From Didymodactylos carnosus (Eukaryota; Rotifera; Eurotatoria; Philodinida; Philodinidae): a DNA stretch of 35,688 bases. Within the stretch, counting starts at the first letter, position 1. Each line of letters starts with the position of its first letter. Below are positions 14,324-26,216 of this stretch, piece after piece. The notes beneath the pieces were generated by a model that was given only the letters and a program-made list of their open reading frames with translations, had not been told where the DNA came from and made no database searches. The DNA lies in the NCBI GenBank assembly GCA_905250885.1, contig CAJNOQ010001113.1, positions 1 through 35,688 of the forward strand, read 5' to 3'. The position numbers and the translations under genes are program-made.

Positions 14324-14559
14324 TTTATTTAATCAATTTAATTAGTTCTTTATTATCGTTGTTTATGCTGAATTTTGTATTAGAGCGCGGTACTGATCAG
14401 TACCACATCGACATGCCAAAACTACGCGACATTGCCTCGGCACTTCTCTTATGAGAAGGAAAAGATGAAGTCAGAAAGACATTCAAAATATTAGAAGTAG
14501 ACTGTAACGTTAATATAGACAGAAATTGACAAAACAAAATGGTGATTGAAAACAAAACT

Positions 14560-14665
14560 TCGGCACTGGCCAGATTTTTACATTCTTTTTGGCACTGGTG
14601 CGCATCGGTGCTCAGAAAAAAAATTATTCGGCACCGGTGCGCACCCGTGCACAACCAGTGCCGAT
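14560..14665. repeat. Degenerate GC-rich inverted repeat related to the minisatellite
   Basis: TCGGCACTGGC near 14560 and CCAGTGCCGA ending near 14665 are inverted. Inside, GGCACTGGTGCGCATCGGTG and GGCACCGGTGCGCA share words with the 43-bp unit and with the block ends at 13675 and 14100. It may be the decayed progenitor or the other end of the same mobile element. Confidence 0.55.
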
Positions 14666-14767
14666 AAAATATTTTTTTGCAGGGATATTTTTCTGCAATG
14701 TTACTTTATTGTCTTGATAAAAGTGTTTTTAATGATCAAGCGAGAGAAGAATGGGGTTCCGCTTTGA

Positions 14768-14870
14768 ATAATGAATTTCCACTCTGTTTTCCACGCTGAG
14801 AAAAATATATCTCACTCTGTTCCACACTTTGCTTTTGAGAATTTCCATTTTGTCTTTTTTACAAGTTTTC
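14768..14870. repeat. Second copy of the CCACTTTG-rich segment
   Basis: Starts TTTCCACTCTGTTTTCCACG and continues with TCACTCTG, CACACTTTGC and TTTCCATTTTGTC. The same order appears at about 13757-13840, in the same orientation and at clearly lower than perfect identity. Confidence 0.6.
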
Positions 14871-14948
14871 TGCCTTAGAAAAGAAGACGTACGCAAGCTT
14901 CTAGTTACGTTTTGTTTTGGATGAGTTAGCTAAGATGATTGACAGCAG

Positions 14949-15115
14949 GACGTCTCAGAATTGGCAGTGTGTTAGATGAATTTGTGATAGATCGATCATC
15001 TTCCTCATTTCAACAATCTCAATTAGAAGGTCAAATTAAGGATTATAATCATGTTGTACTATCCGGATTACCGCCACAATCGTTAACTAATAACAACAAT
15101 ATTACAAATACATAC
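14949..15115 (+). pseudogene. Isolated exon-like open stretch
   Basis: After a good acceptor (GACAGCAG at 14948) the frame reads RLRIGSVLDEFVIDRSSSSF, then QQSQLEGQIKDYNHVVLSGL and PPQSLTNNNN. Codon choice resembles the real genes in this window more than the flanking repeats do. No partner exon was found on either side. It may be an exon fragment carried or stranded by repeats; the family is unknown. Confidence 0.3.
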
Positions 15116-15129
15116 AGTTTTATATTTCA

Positions 15130-15300
15130 GCAGGGGCGTCTATCCTGTGGGACGTTTGAGGCTCAATGCCTCAAGCAAAAGTAATATAGTACGCTTTTTT
15201 GCTGTAGAAATTCATTTTTCAGGTAATACACTAGGAGGTTCGACCTCCTAGTGTACTACAAAATGCGTCAAATATTCGTGTGGGGGTAGACGCCGCTGCA
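15130..15300. repeat. Inverted-repeat element with a 13-bp perfect internal hairpin
   Basis: Ends GCAGGGGCGTCTATCC and GGGTAGACGCCGCTGC are reverse complements with two mismatches. Inside, 15228-15256 is a perfect hairpin: TACACTAGGAGGT, loop TCG, ACCTCCTAGTGTA. A second small hairpin, GAGGCTCAATGCCTC, lies nearer the left end. No coding frame. Confidence 0.7.
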
Positions 15301-15807
15301 TTTCAGACCAAAGTTGAAAATCTTACTCTGATGTTACCAGCAAAGTGGAAAGTTTCACTCTGAAAAAAAATTCTTATTAAGAACATTCGATGATAGTATT
15401 ATTGGATCTTAACATATCATAAATCGTCGTTAAACTATCATTTTTATTGTCAGTCAACAATTTGATCAAGATAAGCTTTCATTAAGTGCCTGTATATAAA
15501 TCACATTGACGCTAGTGCTCGAGGGAAGTTTTTCATGTAAGGCTAAGACTATGCGAAGACTAGCTTATTCACAAAAAGTGAGAGTCATCAAATGTCATCG
15601 ATCTATAATAACAGCGATTCAAGCTAAACAACAACAAAAAGAATCTATAAATAGAGAAATTAAAACAATAGAAAACTGAAGAGAGATAGAAAAGAATGAA
15701 AACACAAGAGAGTAACACCACTAGGCTTGTTTTATAACTGTAGATATGGCTAAATTCTACTGTAAAAGATACTGAGATAGAGCTATTTTGAATGACGATA
15801 AAGAAGA
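15301..15807. other. Repeat-flank stretch, no gene seen
   Basis: One more CAAAGTGGAAAGT word occurs near 15340. Otherwise nothing recognised; it may include the 3' untranslated end of the retrotransposon remnant to the right. Confidence 0.4.
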
Positions 15808-16271
15808 TCAATGAATGACTAATTCCGGAATTTTATTCTGGTCCGTGACTGTTGAATAAAAGAAGGAAGAAGAAACGATTTGTAGAGAAAAACTATTGAC
15901 ATGAGGTGGAATACAAACATTTTTGGAATGATGACAACGTAACGAAGAATAATGAGGACGATTAACAGTATAGAAAATGGAAAGAGGACTAAGATGATGA
16001 TAAATTTTGAAAACATATACCAGCTGGAAATATTTACGACGAAGTGACAGATTTGGAAGAGATAATTGAGACACAAGTAAAGAGGGGAAAACCGGTAGTC
16101 AGAATTGCGAGAGATAATTCGAGAAGTAAGGTTGTTTACAGAGTCTAGAGCAGAAAGAGACAACGGCACAACAATAATCAATTTTAGGAAGAATAGAAGA
16201 GATATAAATTCGACGCCGAACCTCCGATAGAGCTAATGAGAAGACAGAAAAGAAAAGAAAAAAGTAAACAA

Positions 16272-16682
16272 CTACTCACAACACAACGGGACAATTTTCC
16301 AACAAAAAGAATTAGGTGCAAAATCGAAAGCTGTTTTGTGAGTAGAAGCAACATATGCAGTTTTCCATAGAGCAGAAAAATTACTAGAAAAAAGGCACAG
16401 ATGAAAGATAAAATGAAGATGAGGTGATAGAATATCAACACATGAAGAGAGAAATGAGAAGAAAATTCCATCAATACCATCAACTGTAGACTTTTTATCC
16501 AACTTCCGGCCTAAACTCTCAACATCTCGCACGGCGAAGTCAAGCTGTTTACTCATTGTTGGCAAGTCTACAGTGGCAGAGGACGCAATTTGACCCTGGA
16601 GAGAATAACAAGAGGAAAAATGGCAATGGAAAAACTCAGCTTTGTCCGTCTCTGTAGAAACAGATTTAGAACCGAGAAACAT
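16272..16682 (-). pseudogene. Reverse transcriptase N-terminal fragment
   Basis: ATG at 16682 opens 136 codons. The pattern TDKAEFFHCHFSS corresponds to the usual non-LTR motif before the RT domain. DKKSTVDGIDGIFFSFLSS and SALWKTAYVASTHKTAFDF match RT blocks 0-1 in order and spacing. The frame then degenerates before the palm domain. Confidence 0.8.
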
Positions 16683-17379
16683 AGATTAAGGTAGCGTGGA
16701 ATGAGTAGAAGATAATTTTTTGATAGAACTTCAAAATTGTGCGAGGATCGAAAAGCAAAGAGGATAGAGAACGAAGATAAAAAGATTTTTCACGACGCGA
16801 GAGAGAAAGACGAAATTCCATGTCTTACGAAATTCGGTGGATAGCATCATTTACGTTCTCAGTCCAAAATATGGACGGACGTATCAGCAGCATCGACGGT
16901 GATCGGAGTAAGACCATCTGGTACATGAGAAAGAAAACGCCATAGTTTCAAGCACTAGGCTTTTTTAAAGTAATAAGGATAAGCAGTAAAAGCGGAAACA
17001 GATTGAACAGGGAAGGACATCAAAAGTAGCAGATAAACAAAAATGATGAGAACAGTCAACATGAGAAAACAAAAAAAGAAACATTCTTCCAAGAAGGGAA
17101 AAGGATATAGTCAATACGTGTGTTAGACGTAGTAGTTACAGGAAAATCAACAAAAAGAAAATAAGAAAGAGTTTGACAGATTACGGATTGTATATCTTTC
17201 AGACGGCACAAGCAAATTCAAGTTTAGCACACAACACTCGATGAAGAAAAAGAGAAGAAAATTTACAGATAAAATTGTCAAGGACAGCGAGAAAAAAGTC
17301 AACAGAAACAGACTGCAAACGATAACAATTACAGCGAAGAAATTTAATCGAGGCAGAATACACAAGAATTACTAAAACT

Positions 17380-17661
17380 TCAATAGTTAGAAATAGCGGT
17401 TATAGAATACTGGAAAGAGAACATGTATGTCGCAACATCTGCTTGTCGTCGATATCGGTCAAGAGAGTAACCTGGAAGAGTCTCCTCATCACTCATTATT
17501 GCGTCGAGATTCGTTCCTTGAAATGGCAAGATGTTAAAGTTACTGGAAGAAAAGGAAGTTTTGTCTGAAATGAAGCCAAAAGTCTTAACAAGACTTTGGA
17601 TATTGTATGAAAAAATACGAAGTTTATGAGAAAATGTAAAGTCACTCTCAGAGAGTCGCAT
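17380..17661 (-). pseudogene. Retrotransposon endonuclease (EEP-type) N-terminal fragment
   Basis: LRIFSYNIQSL is the typical first strand with the catalytic Asn of the apurinic-like endonuclease of non-LTR elements. ETLPGYSLDRYRRQADVATY resembles the GY..YR.DR..GGGVA.YV region, with the glycines lost. The remaining endonuclease continues in other frames toward 17100. Confidence 0.75.
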
Positions 17662-18340
17662 ACATCGGTATTTGTTAGACGATTGATTAGAACGCTTTGT
17701 TCTCGATTGATATTATTATCATTAACACTGTCATGATTATTATTTTCATTACTACTACCACTATTATTGATATTAATTCGAGGACGATTAGACGAGCGAT
17801 TTGAACAATTTTTACTAATGACTCTAGCTGAGTGAACTTGTTGTTTGATTATTTCATCGTTGACGAGTGTTGTAGGCTTGTTGAGACCGTTGTTTTGTCA
17901 AGTGTTGACCAATGTAACTATTTTGATAAATTGATCAGATGCATTTTTTATCAAAGACGCCTTTGCCAGGATCAATGAACGAACAGATAAGTCATTAAAA
18001 GAAATACCAAGAGGTGGTGGATAATCTGGATAATCGGTGTTTGTTGCCGACGGAGTTTTAAATCGCCGCACCGAGTTACTAGCTGAAAGACTGACACCAA
18101 GATGATGTTGAACGAAAAAGAGACAACTCTTTTTGACTTGGATGGAAGACAAATTCTTTGCGATGATGTTTTTTCATTGCTTCTCTCGCTTAAGTTTTTC
18201 ATTCAATTCATCGAGATGATCAGCAAGTTGATCCTCCTTACGCCTAATGTTTGGCATTTCACGTTCAATCGTATCGATTCGAGCAGATAACGTTTGAAGA
18301 CAACGAGGTGGAAGGTGATCAACGGATTTATCCTACATAA

Positions 18341-19186
18341 GCAAGGACACAACAAAAGAAAGTAAACGTTTAGTAACTTATAACATCTGATAAATAGAAG
18401 CCTTAGTGGTACCTGTATAACTAAAAACACAAATAAAAGAGAATAGAGCCGGCGACTGTGAGTCACCGAACTTCGAAGAATCGTGCGTTTTATGTCGCTT
18501 ATTCATCATGATAGCGAGAGAAAATAATAAGAAAAGGAAGCAAAATAAGTCACATGTCATACGAAATATATCGTTGTGGTTCTTTCAATGTGCACCTCAC
18601 ATATGTGTTTCTCTCTTTATGAGAATTTGTACTATAAGCTCATGTAATGAGTGTTTATCTTGGCCCAATAATTTTTCCATCAATCAAGTTTAAAAAATTG
18701 ATCAATCAATTTTCTTTTCTACATGCACGTGATATCAGCCATTATTGACGGGAGAAATTAACGGCTAAGCGGAAAATAACTAAAAAAATGACAGAAGTAG
18801 GAACGAAAGAAAAAAGGTAATTATTAGTAAATGTAATTTTGAATGAAATTTCTTTTGGTGTTGCAATTTCTTGGTAGAAAGAAATATATATGGGAAGAAA
18901 GAATACATTCAAATATTTTTTTTGTTGTTGTTATGCTGCGCTAACCTTGAAGGTGATGAAAACCTGTGCTTTTGTGGTTTAATTTTTCATTCCTTCTCAC
19001 TTGCCCTGAATTCTATCAGTTCCTTATAGATTTTAGAGAAAAGATTAATCAGTTGGTTTTTTTTTAGAATTTAACATAGCTTATTTCGTATTTAATCATC
19101 ATTCTTTTTTGGTTTTAGACTTTCAGTTCAGTTAACTTTAAATACCTTTCTATTAGCTCTGATAGCACTATCAAAAAAGGAAAAGT
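18341..19186. other. Intergenic region upstream of macroH2A
   Basis: No gene recognised. The last 100 bp should include the macroH2A promoter. A pyrimidine-rich acceptor (CTTTCTATTAG) ends near 19155, about 30 bp before the ATG, and could end a 5'-UTR intron or accept a spliced leader. Confidence 0.45.
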
Positions 19187-21065
<1,879 letters not shown>

Positions 21066-21287
21066 TAAATCAGGAAAATATATGGAACAAAATGTGTCTT
21101 CAATTATGAACAGTTATTTTTGTTCCTCCGTCCAGTGATATTTGTATGGTTGTTCGTACGCATTTTTTCAGACGTATCACAATTTTGCTTTTTTTCCCCC
21201 TGTGATGATATCTTGTGGATTTAGTAAATGTATTTCTTTTAATATTGTAATCTTGATCATAACACTTTCATACTGATTTTTCAGTGT

Positions 21288-21293
21288 AATAAA
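21288..21293 (+). terminator. Polyadenylation signal of macroH2A
   Basis: AATAAA followed by overlapping AAATAAATAAG, about 220 bp beyond the stop codon. It is the first strong cluster after the gene. Confidence 0.5.
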
Positions 21294-22111
21294 TAAATAA
21301 GCACAAACGACCCTTCTATGTGTAATTAACTGATATATTTTTCATCAAAACATAGTGCATAACACATGGATCGTTTCTACTTTTTATTTGAGTTTTGTTT
21401 ATTGTTACTTTCGTATGATTGTAAACAAGCAACCCAATTTTCATATGTGATACAATAACAGTTTATTCATTTACAATTTTATAAATTCAATGGAGTTCAT
21501 AGTTCTATTAATATTATTTTTTATTGTCGTATTCTTGCTTTTTTTATTGTTTTAATGGGTTTCTTTGTACTATATTAGATATGCTTCATTGTATTATATT
21601 GAAGTAGAACAGTATTGAGTTTTGTGTGCTTTTATCTTATTCATTAATTGACAGCTTTTATTTGTGATATTTTTTTAGCTAATTTGTCGCTGTTGTATTA
21701 TTCATTTATTATAAACAACATCACTATGAAATTGGTTAGCTTATGGAAGTACAAACTGCAGCCATCTAGTCCAGAAATTTCCTCTAAATATCTTCGATCG
21801 AATTGTGTAGTGAAAGTTGTTGATGAACAAAAAAACTAAGCGCACTATTTACCAACGTATGAAATATGACACCAAAATATAATGAATATTAGTAGTTATT
21901 CATTGACACCATGCTATACTCATTCGGCTCTATTGAGTTAGCGCTTTTCAGAGACAGTACATAGAGTTTTGTTGAAAAACGTAGAATCGAATTTGTTTTA
22001 TGGACAATGATCAAGTTGTGCCACATGTACTTTAATTGTATTCGCGCACTTTCGTTATATTTTAGAAAACCAGTTTTATTCCTTGTAGATTTATTATTTA
22101 TTTATTTAAGA
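21294..22111. other. Intergenic stretch between macroH2A and sphingosine kinase
   Basis: T-rich, no gene recognised. A T-rich acceptor (TTTATTTATTTAAG) ends at 22110, one base before the sphingosine kinase ATG, so a 5'-UTR intron or spliced-leader site is likely here. Confidence 0.5.
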
Positions 22112-24202
22112 ATGGACGAAAGTGAACAACAACAACTTAGTTTAACTGATACATTTTGCCACTATACTGATTCAAAAAAACATTATATATTGAAATTGAA
22201 TAATTCAGCATTAACTATCATTCCATTATTGAATACTAAACAAAATAAAAAACGGGATGAAAACTATCAAGATGTGAATCAAAATAGAAATGGGGATGAA
22301 CGGCGAATAATCCATTTTCCAATGACATCACCTTCTACTATTACAATTTCTACCGATGATATTTATGGTTGTTTATGTATGCGTTCAAATAAACAAAATA
22401 GTCAAGTTTGTCATATAACATTTTATTTATATTCATTATTAGAAAAGACATTTCGTAAAAAAATACAGTATCATCGTTCAAGTAAAACTTATACTTATCA
22501 AAAATACAATAATTTTGATCAAAACTATGCGGAAATGATGGAATGGCATAGATTAATAACACAAATTATTAATTTAAAGAGAAATTTGCCAAGTGAGTAC
22601 ATATAAATATTATATAAAAATGTAACTTCTGATTATTCATCTTCTTTTAAAGGTGATCTTGTATCAAAACGTGATAAACGACTATTGGTTTTCATTAATC
22701 CAGCTGGCGGAAGTGGAAAAGCATATAAACTATTTATGGAAGGAGTAGTAGGCGTATTTTCCGAAGCAGAACTGCCGTATCATGTTATAATAACTGGTAG
22801 TTAATATTTATTTTCTAAAAGCGTATTACTGAGTTTTCATAATGCCAATTCAAAATAATTTGTAGTTAACTTATGATTCATTTTGTAGTTTTGACCTCAT
22901 AACTATTTTTTGGATGGCTAAGAGTTTTTTATTTATTTTCAATCCAATTATGAGAAAGAGGACTAGAAGATCTTTTTGAAATATAGAAGCAAAACTTGTA
23001 CAGTCACGCCTGGATTGCCTGACTGTCCATAAGTTAGTTCTGACACTATTAATTTAGATTATGCCGGTCACGCAAAAGAATATGTTCAATCGATAGATCT
23101 CAATGAATGGTACGGTATTGTTCTAGCTTCGGGTGATGGGTTGGTTTTTGAGGTACATTCTCCATCAAGTTTCATATGAACAGTCGCTAAATTTGTTTTG
23201 TTTAGATAATTAACGGTTTAATGAGTCGTCCAGATTGGCTACAAGCATTAAAATTACCTATTGGTCATTTGCCATGTGGTTCCGGTAACGCATTTATCAC
23301 AAATATTTTACGATGTAGCAAGTATGTATACATGTCTTGAATTTTCCTACAGTATTTTCGATTTCTTCTCTCTTTTCAAAAGACAAGTTATAATGGATTC
23401 TATGGAAAAATTTGTTATTCAAGCGGCTGTTCTTATAGCTACACACAATGTAGTGCCAATGGATATAGCAGTTATTGATACCATCGATGGACAACGATTA
23501 TTTTCATTTCTTTCCGTTACATGGGCTATAATAGCTGATGTTGATTGTGAAAGTGAGCAATACCGGTTTTTAGGTGAAACTCGATTTACTATTGAAGCTG
23601 TCAAACGTATTATTCGTAAGATTACTTTTTAACTTAATTTAATCATTATAATAGTGATTAGTCTTGGTTTAGATCCACGCATATATGATGGAACTATTTA
23701 TTATCTTCCATACGATAGTACGGATAGTTCGACAACAATATCATATAATTATAGTTCTGTATCATCAATAAATCAATTACATCGTTATCTTTTACCACTA
23801 AATGAAGAAATAACGATTGATGATAATAGTAAATGGCGTAGAATAAATGGCCCATTTTTACATGTGCTTGTCTCATCCAAGCCGTGTATTTCGAAAGACG
23901 CGTTCGTAGCACCACAGTCTACGTTAGCAGACGGTTATTTAACATTGCAATTTATCCGTAGTGGTGCGACGCGTATCAATTTAGCCCAAACATTTTCAGG
24001 TATATCGACTGGAAAATATATTGAGTACGATTTTGTTGAATGGATGCGTGTCAAAGCGTTTCGTATTGTTCCAAACACTAGTGTTGGAAATATGATGGTT
24101 GATGGTGAAAGAATACCATGTGGTCCCGTTCAAGGTGAAACTCTTCCAGGTATTGTACGCTGTATGGGTAAATTACCAAATAGTCAACGCGAAACTTCGT
24201 GA
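22112..24202 (+). CDS. SPHK: Sphingosine kinase
   Basis: Phosphorylates sphingosine to sphingosine-1-phosphate using ATP. Exons: 22112-22592, 22653-22796, 23058-23152, 23206-23321, 23383-23615, 23655-24202. The sum is 1617 nt, 538 aa, phases consistent. Residues 1-160 form the divergent N-terminal lobe seen in sphingosine and ceramide kinases, with no clear motif. The DAGK-type catalytic domain begins near 168: FINPAGGSGKAYKLF (174-188), catalytic SGDG (233-236), NGLMSRPDW, LPCGSGNAF (262-270), the sphingosine-kinase-specific DVDCESEQYRFLGETRFT (331-348) and VDGE near the C-terminus. ATG 22112 is chosen over an upstream in-frame ATG (22007, or within 22007-22111) because that extension is a hydrophobic, T-rich translation ending in an acceptor-like TTTAAG. 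Intron 5 would be only 39 bp. Which vertebrate paralogue (SPHK1 or SPHK2) it matches cannot be said. Confidence 0.95.
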
Positions 24203-24863
24203 GTTTCTTTGTTGTCACAATTGATTGCTTTGTAAGATCTCATCTCTTTTTTTTTAACGTTTGATAATAAATGGACTCTTTTCCGTCTCTAATTGGAAAA
24301 ATCTCATCTATATCCACTGTTATATATTACTGATACAATTTTTAAGGTTTGCTTCGTCACACAATTATTTTCTACTTTTTTTATACGACTTCTATAGTTT
24401 TCACTATTGTAACATTATTCTTTTGTTATTTATCTCATCAACGATATTTTCCATGACATTCCGCATTTTGCATTTGGTTGTGTATGTATGCGAGTTTTGA
24501 ACATTGCTCAACAACTTTGTTAGTTTTGATTTGACTGCTATTTTCTTTTTATTATTTTTACAACAGGTGATTGATAAACACAGTGATTCTCGTGACAGTT
24601 ATTATTAACTACAAAGTCGTTGTGTGATTTATATATAAATCTTTTTTATAGCATTTTGTTGCCGAATCTATATACATATGTTGTTTTTGTACATTATTAC
24701 TGTATGCAACAGAGTTCATGTGATTGATGAAAATGCAATTTTTATTAGTCAATTACATGTTTTATATAAATATCACTTGTATAGTTTATAGCTGTTATGC
24801 GAATTTAACTTTCACTTGTTTTTAATTTTCTTTTATATACGCTAAATGTAATCAGCTAGACGA
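24203..24863. other. T-rich intergenic stretch 3' of sphingosine kinase
   Basis: No gene recognised; probably 3' UTR followed by non-coding DNA. Confidence 0.5.
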
Positions 24864-25073
24864 TTGAATCGCGTAACTCTGCTATGGAAGTATGAGTGTG
24901 TTATCGTTTTTACTCTTTTTGTTTATGTTACAATATTTGAAAAGCACACTTTTAGCTACAAAATGAGACATCTCTCAAATTTCTACAATGTTCCTTTCAT
25001 ATATTGTAACATAAACAAGAAGAGTAAAAACGATAACGCACTCACACTCCGATAGTTGAGTTACACAATTCAA
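24864..25073. repeat. Inverted-repeat element (MITE-like), 210 bp
   Basis: Arms of about 75 bp are inverted: the left starts TTGAATCGCGTAACTC and the right ends GAGTTACACAATTCAA. Both contain TATCGTTTTTACTCTT or its complement and TTATGTTACAATAT. Only about 60 bp of loop remains. No coding content. Confidence 0.85.
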
Positions 25074-25726
25074 CTGTAGAGCTGTATCTAATGTTTTGGT
25101 TTTCTAATAAAGTGCACAAGTATGGGCAGAAGTAAAAAGACCATAGCAAGGCAAATCTGAATTCTAGTGATTGCATAATGTTCTGAAAGTTTATTACCAA
25201 AGTAAATCTAAGATTGTTAGAATGTTGTTGTTTCCTTATCAACATTGATCATAGGTTTATGTGCTCCATAATGCTTATCTGAAAATAAAAAAAATAAATT
25301 TAACATTTCAATATATAAAATGAGATGAGATCTCATTAAAATAGATCTTCTTATTCAGAGGTAAAAATTCTGAGCAGTTCATTCAGCTCTTAATGTATGG
25401 AGGGAATCAGAATTAAATTTTCTGAAAAAGACAATTTCCGTAATTCCAGAGTTGATTCCGGTCAGATTTTTCAGCTCTGAATTAGTTATTAGAAGAAAAG
25501 CTTCATGTAAATAACAAAAGATTTCTAAACTCTGACAAAAATTTAGAATAGTACAAAAATTAGATAACTTTGACTATTATAAATATTTAAGAGCAGTAAT
25601 ATTCTCTTACTCAAGATTATACAAGTTGATTTCGACTCTGATTCAGCTTTTCAGACCGAGCTGATCGACGACAATTACGTTAGACTTTCTTTTGTTTATA
25701 CGGTAAAAATATTTAAATATAAATAA
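25074..25726. other. Intergenic stretch, no gene seen
   Basis: AT-rich, with several short self-similar words (TCTGA, TCAGAG) but no definable element. Confidence 0.4.
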
Positions 25727-25762
25727 GAGAATAATTGACACCGTTTTTATCATTTTATTAGA

Positions 25763-25794
25763 GACGTTTCGTTATGAACTCATAACATCATCAG
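25763..25794 (-). ncRNA. Hammerhead ribozyme-type core (left, minus strand)
   Basis: Read on the minus strand: CUGAUGA, one extra U, stem II GUUAUG/CAUAAC (six perfect pairs, loop AGUU), GAAAC, then GUC. Flanking bases UUCGA before the core and UCUAA after GUC can pair as stem I with one mismatch. Stem III is nearly absent (ACGU, self-complementary), so a dimeric form would be needed for cleavage. Activity is inferred only. Confidence 0.7.
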
Positions 25795-25955
25795 TCGAAA
25801 AATGAAATGAATGAACAAACAATACGAAAGAGTATATATATATATAGACAATACAAAGAGAGAGACAAGGACACAAATTAAAAGAAAACGTTTTCTTTTA
25901 ATCATTAATTTTTAACGCCCCTCAAACTTATTGTCTTTTTGTAATCAGAATACAT

Positions 25956-26138
25956 TTAATATGAAACTCTTCTGTGAATACATCTGTTTGCCTTTCTTTC
26001 TTGTCTGTACCAATCCATAAGTAAACTTTCTTTAATATTTCTTTTTAAGTCATTCGACCCTATTGCTAAGATGTTTGTATCCCAATTATTATTGTGATTT
26101 TTATTAAGGCAATGTTCTGCAATTTTGGAGTATCCCAT
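25956..26138 (-). pseudogene. GIY-YIG endonuclease C-terminal fragment of a Penelope-like element
   Basis: Sixty codons reading GYSKIAEHCLNKNHNNNWDT, NILAIGSNDLKRNIKESLLM and DWYRQERKANRC. The pattern of AEH, NH, W and an R.IKES block is what I know from the later part of GIY-YIG domains in Penelope-like elements. The GIY and YIG motifs themselves are missing, so it is a remnant. Confidence 0.65.
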
Positions 26139-26148
26139 GCCGATTCGA

Positions 26149-26180
26149 CTGATGATGTTATGGGTTCATAACGAAACGTC
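26149..26180 (+). ncRNA. Hammerhead ribozyme-type core (right, plus strand)
   Basis: CUGAUGA (26149-26155), extra U, stem II GUUAUG/CAUAAC with loop GGUU (26157-26172), GAAAC (26173-26177), GUC (26178-26180). Stem I can form from AUUCGA before and UCUAAU after, with one mismatch. It is an inverted copy of the left core, differing in one loop base. Confidence 0.7.
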
Positions 26181-26216
26181 TCTAATAAAATGATAAAAAC
26201 AGTGTCAATTATTCTC

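Larger units (their letters stand above)
15808..18340 (-). mobile_element. Decayed non-LTR (LINE-type) retrotransposon
   Basis: Minus-strand fragments appear in the order expected of a non-LTR element. A possible ORF1 region with a coiled coil lies at about 18320-17900 (words RIDTIEREMPNIRRKEDQL and ADHLDELNEKLKRE). An endonuclease/exonuclease/phosphatase start lies at about 17630-17400 (LRIFSYNIQSL, then LPGYSLDRYRRQADVATYMF). A reverse-transcriptase start lies at about 16670-16300 (TDKAEFFHCHFSSCYS, LDKKSTVDGIDGI, ALWKTAYVASTHK). A stretch like the region after the RT catalytic core follows at about 16190-16130 (LPKIDYCCAVVSF). Frames shift between pieces, stops interrupt, and no YADD catalytic box is visible, so the core is probably deleted. 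CR1/Jockey-like affinity is only a guess. Confidence 0.8.
25727..26216 (-). mobile_element. Penelope-like element remnant with inverted hammerhead-bearing ends
   Basis: The first and last 74 bp (25727-25800 and 26143-26216) are inverted copies with only a few differences. Each contains a hammerhead-type core (entries below). Between them, on the minus strand, lies a fragment resembling the C-terminal part of a GIY-YIG endonuclease. Known Penelope-like elements combine exactly these two parts: hammerhead motifs in their terminal repeats and a C-terminal GIY-YIG domain. No reverse transcriptase remains, so this is a truncated copy. Between the ends there is also a (TA)n run and a perfect 26-bp palindrome at 25877-25902. 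Confidence 0.75.

Noticed and set aside
14045..14454. Three overlapping plus-strand open frames of 74-96 codons (words GAHGMPSVTGPGW, HRCAWYAIGHWPW)
   Set aside because: They are the three readings of the 43-bp minisatellite; the openness comes from the repeat unit.
16184..16483. A 99-codon hydrophobic minus-strand frame
   Set aside because: It overlaps the recognised reverse-transcriptase frame and is an out-of-frame shadow.
22007..22111. Extending sphingosine kinase to an upstream in-frame start
   Set aside because: The extension is a T-rich, hydrophobic translation ending in an acceptor-like TTTAAG directly before the better ATG.
22350..22562. Minus-strand frame inside sphingosine kinase exon 1
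   Set aside because: Antisense shadow of a coding exon with no motif.
24199..24560. Donor GTGAGT at the end of sphingosine kinase leading to another exon
   Set aside because: Splicing to the nearest good acceptor (ending near 24567, before GTGATTG) again gives an immediate stop, so the protein end is unchanged.
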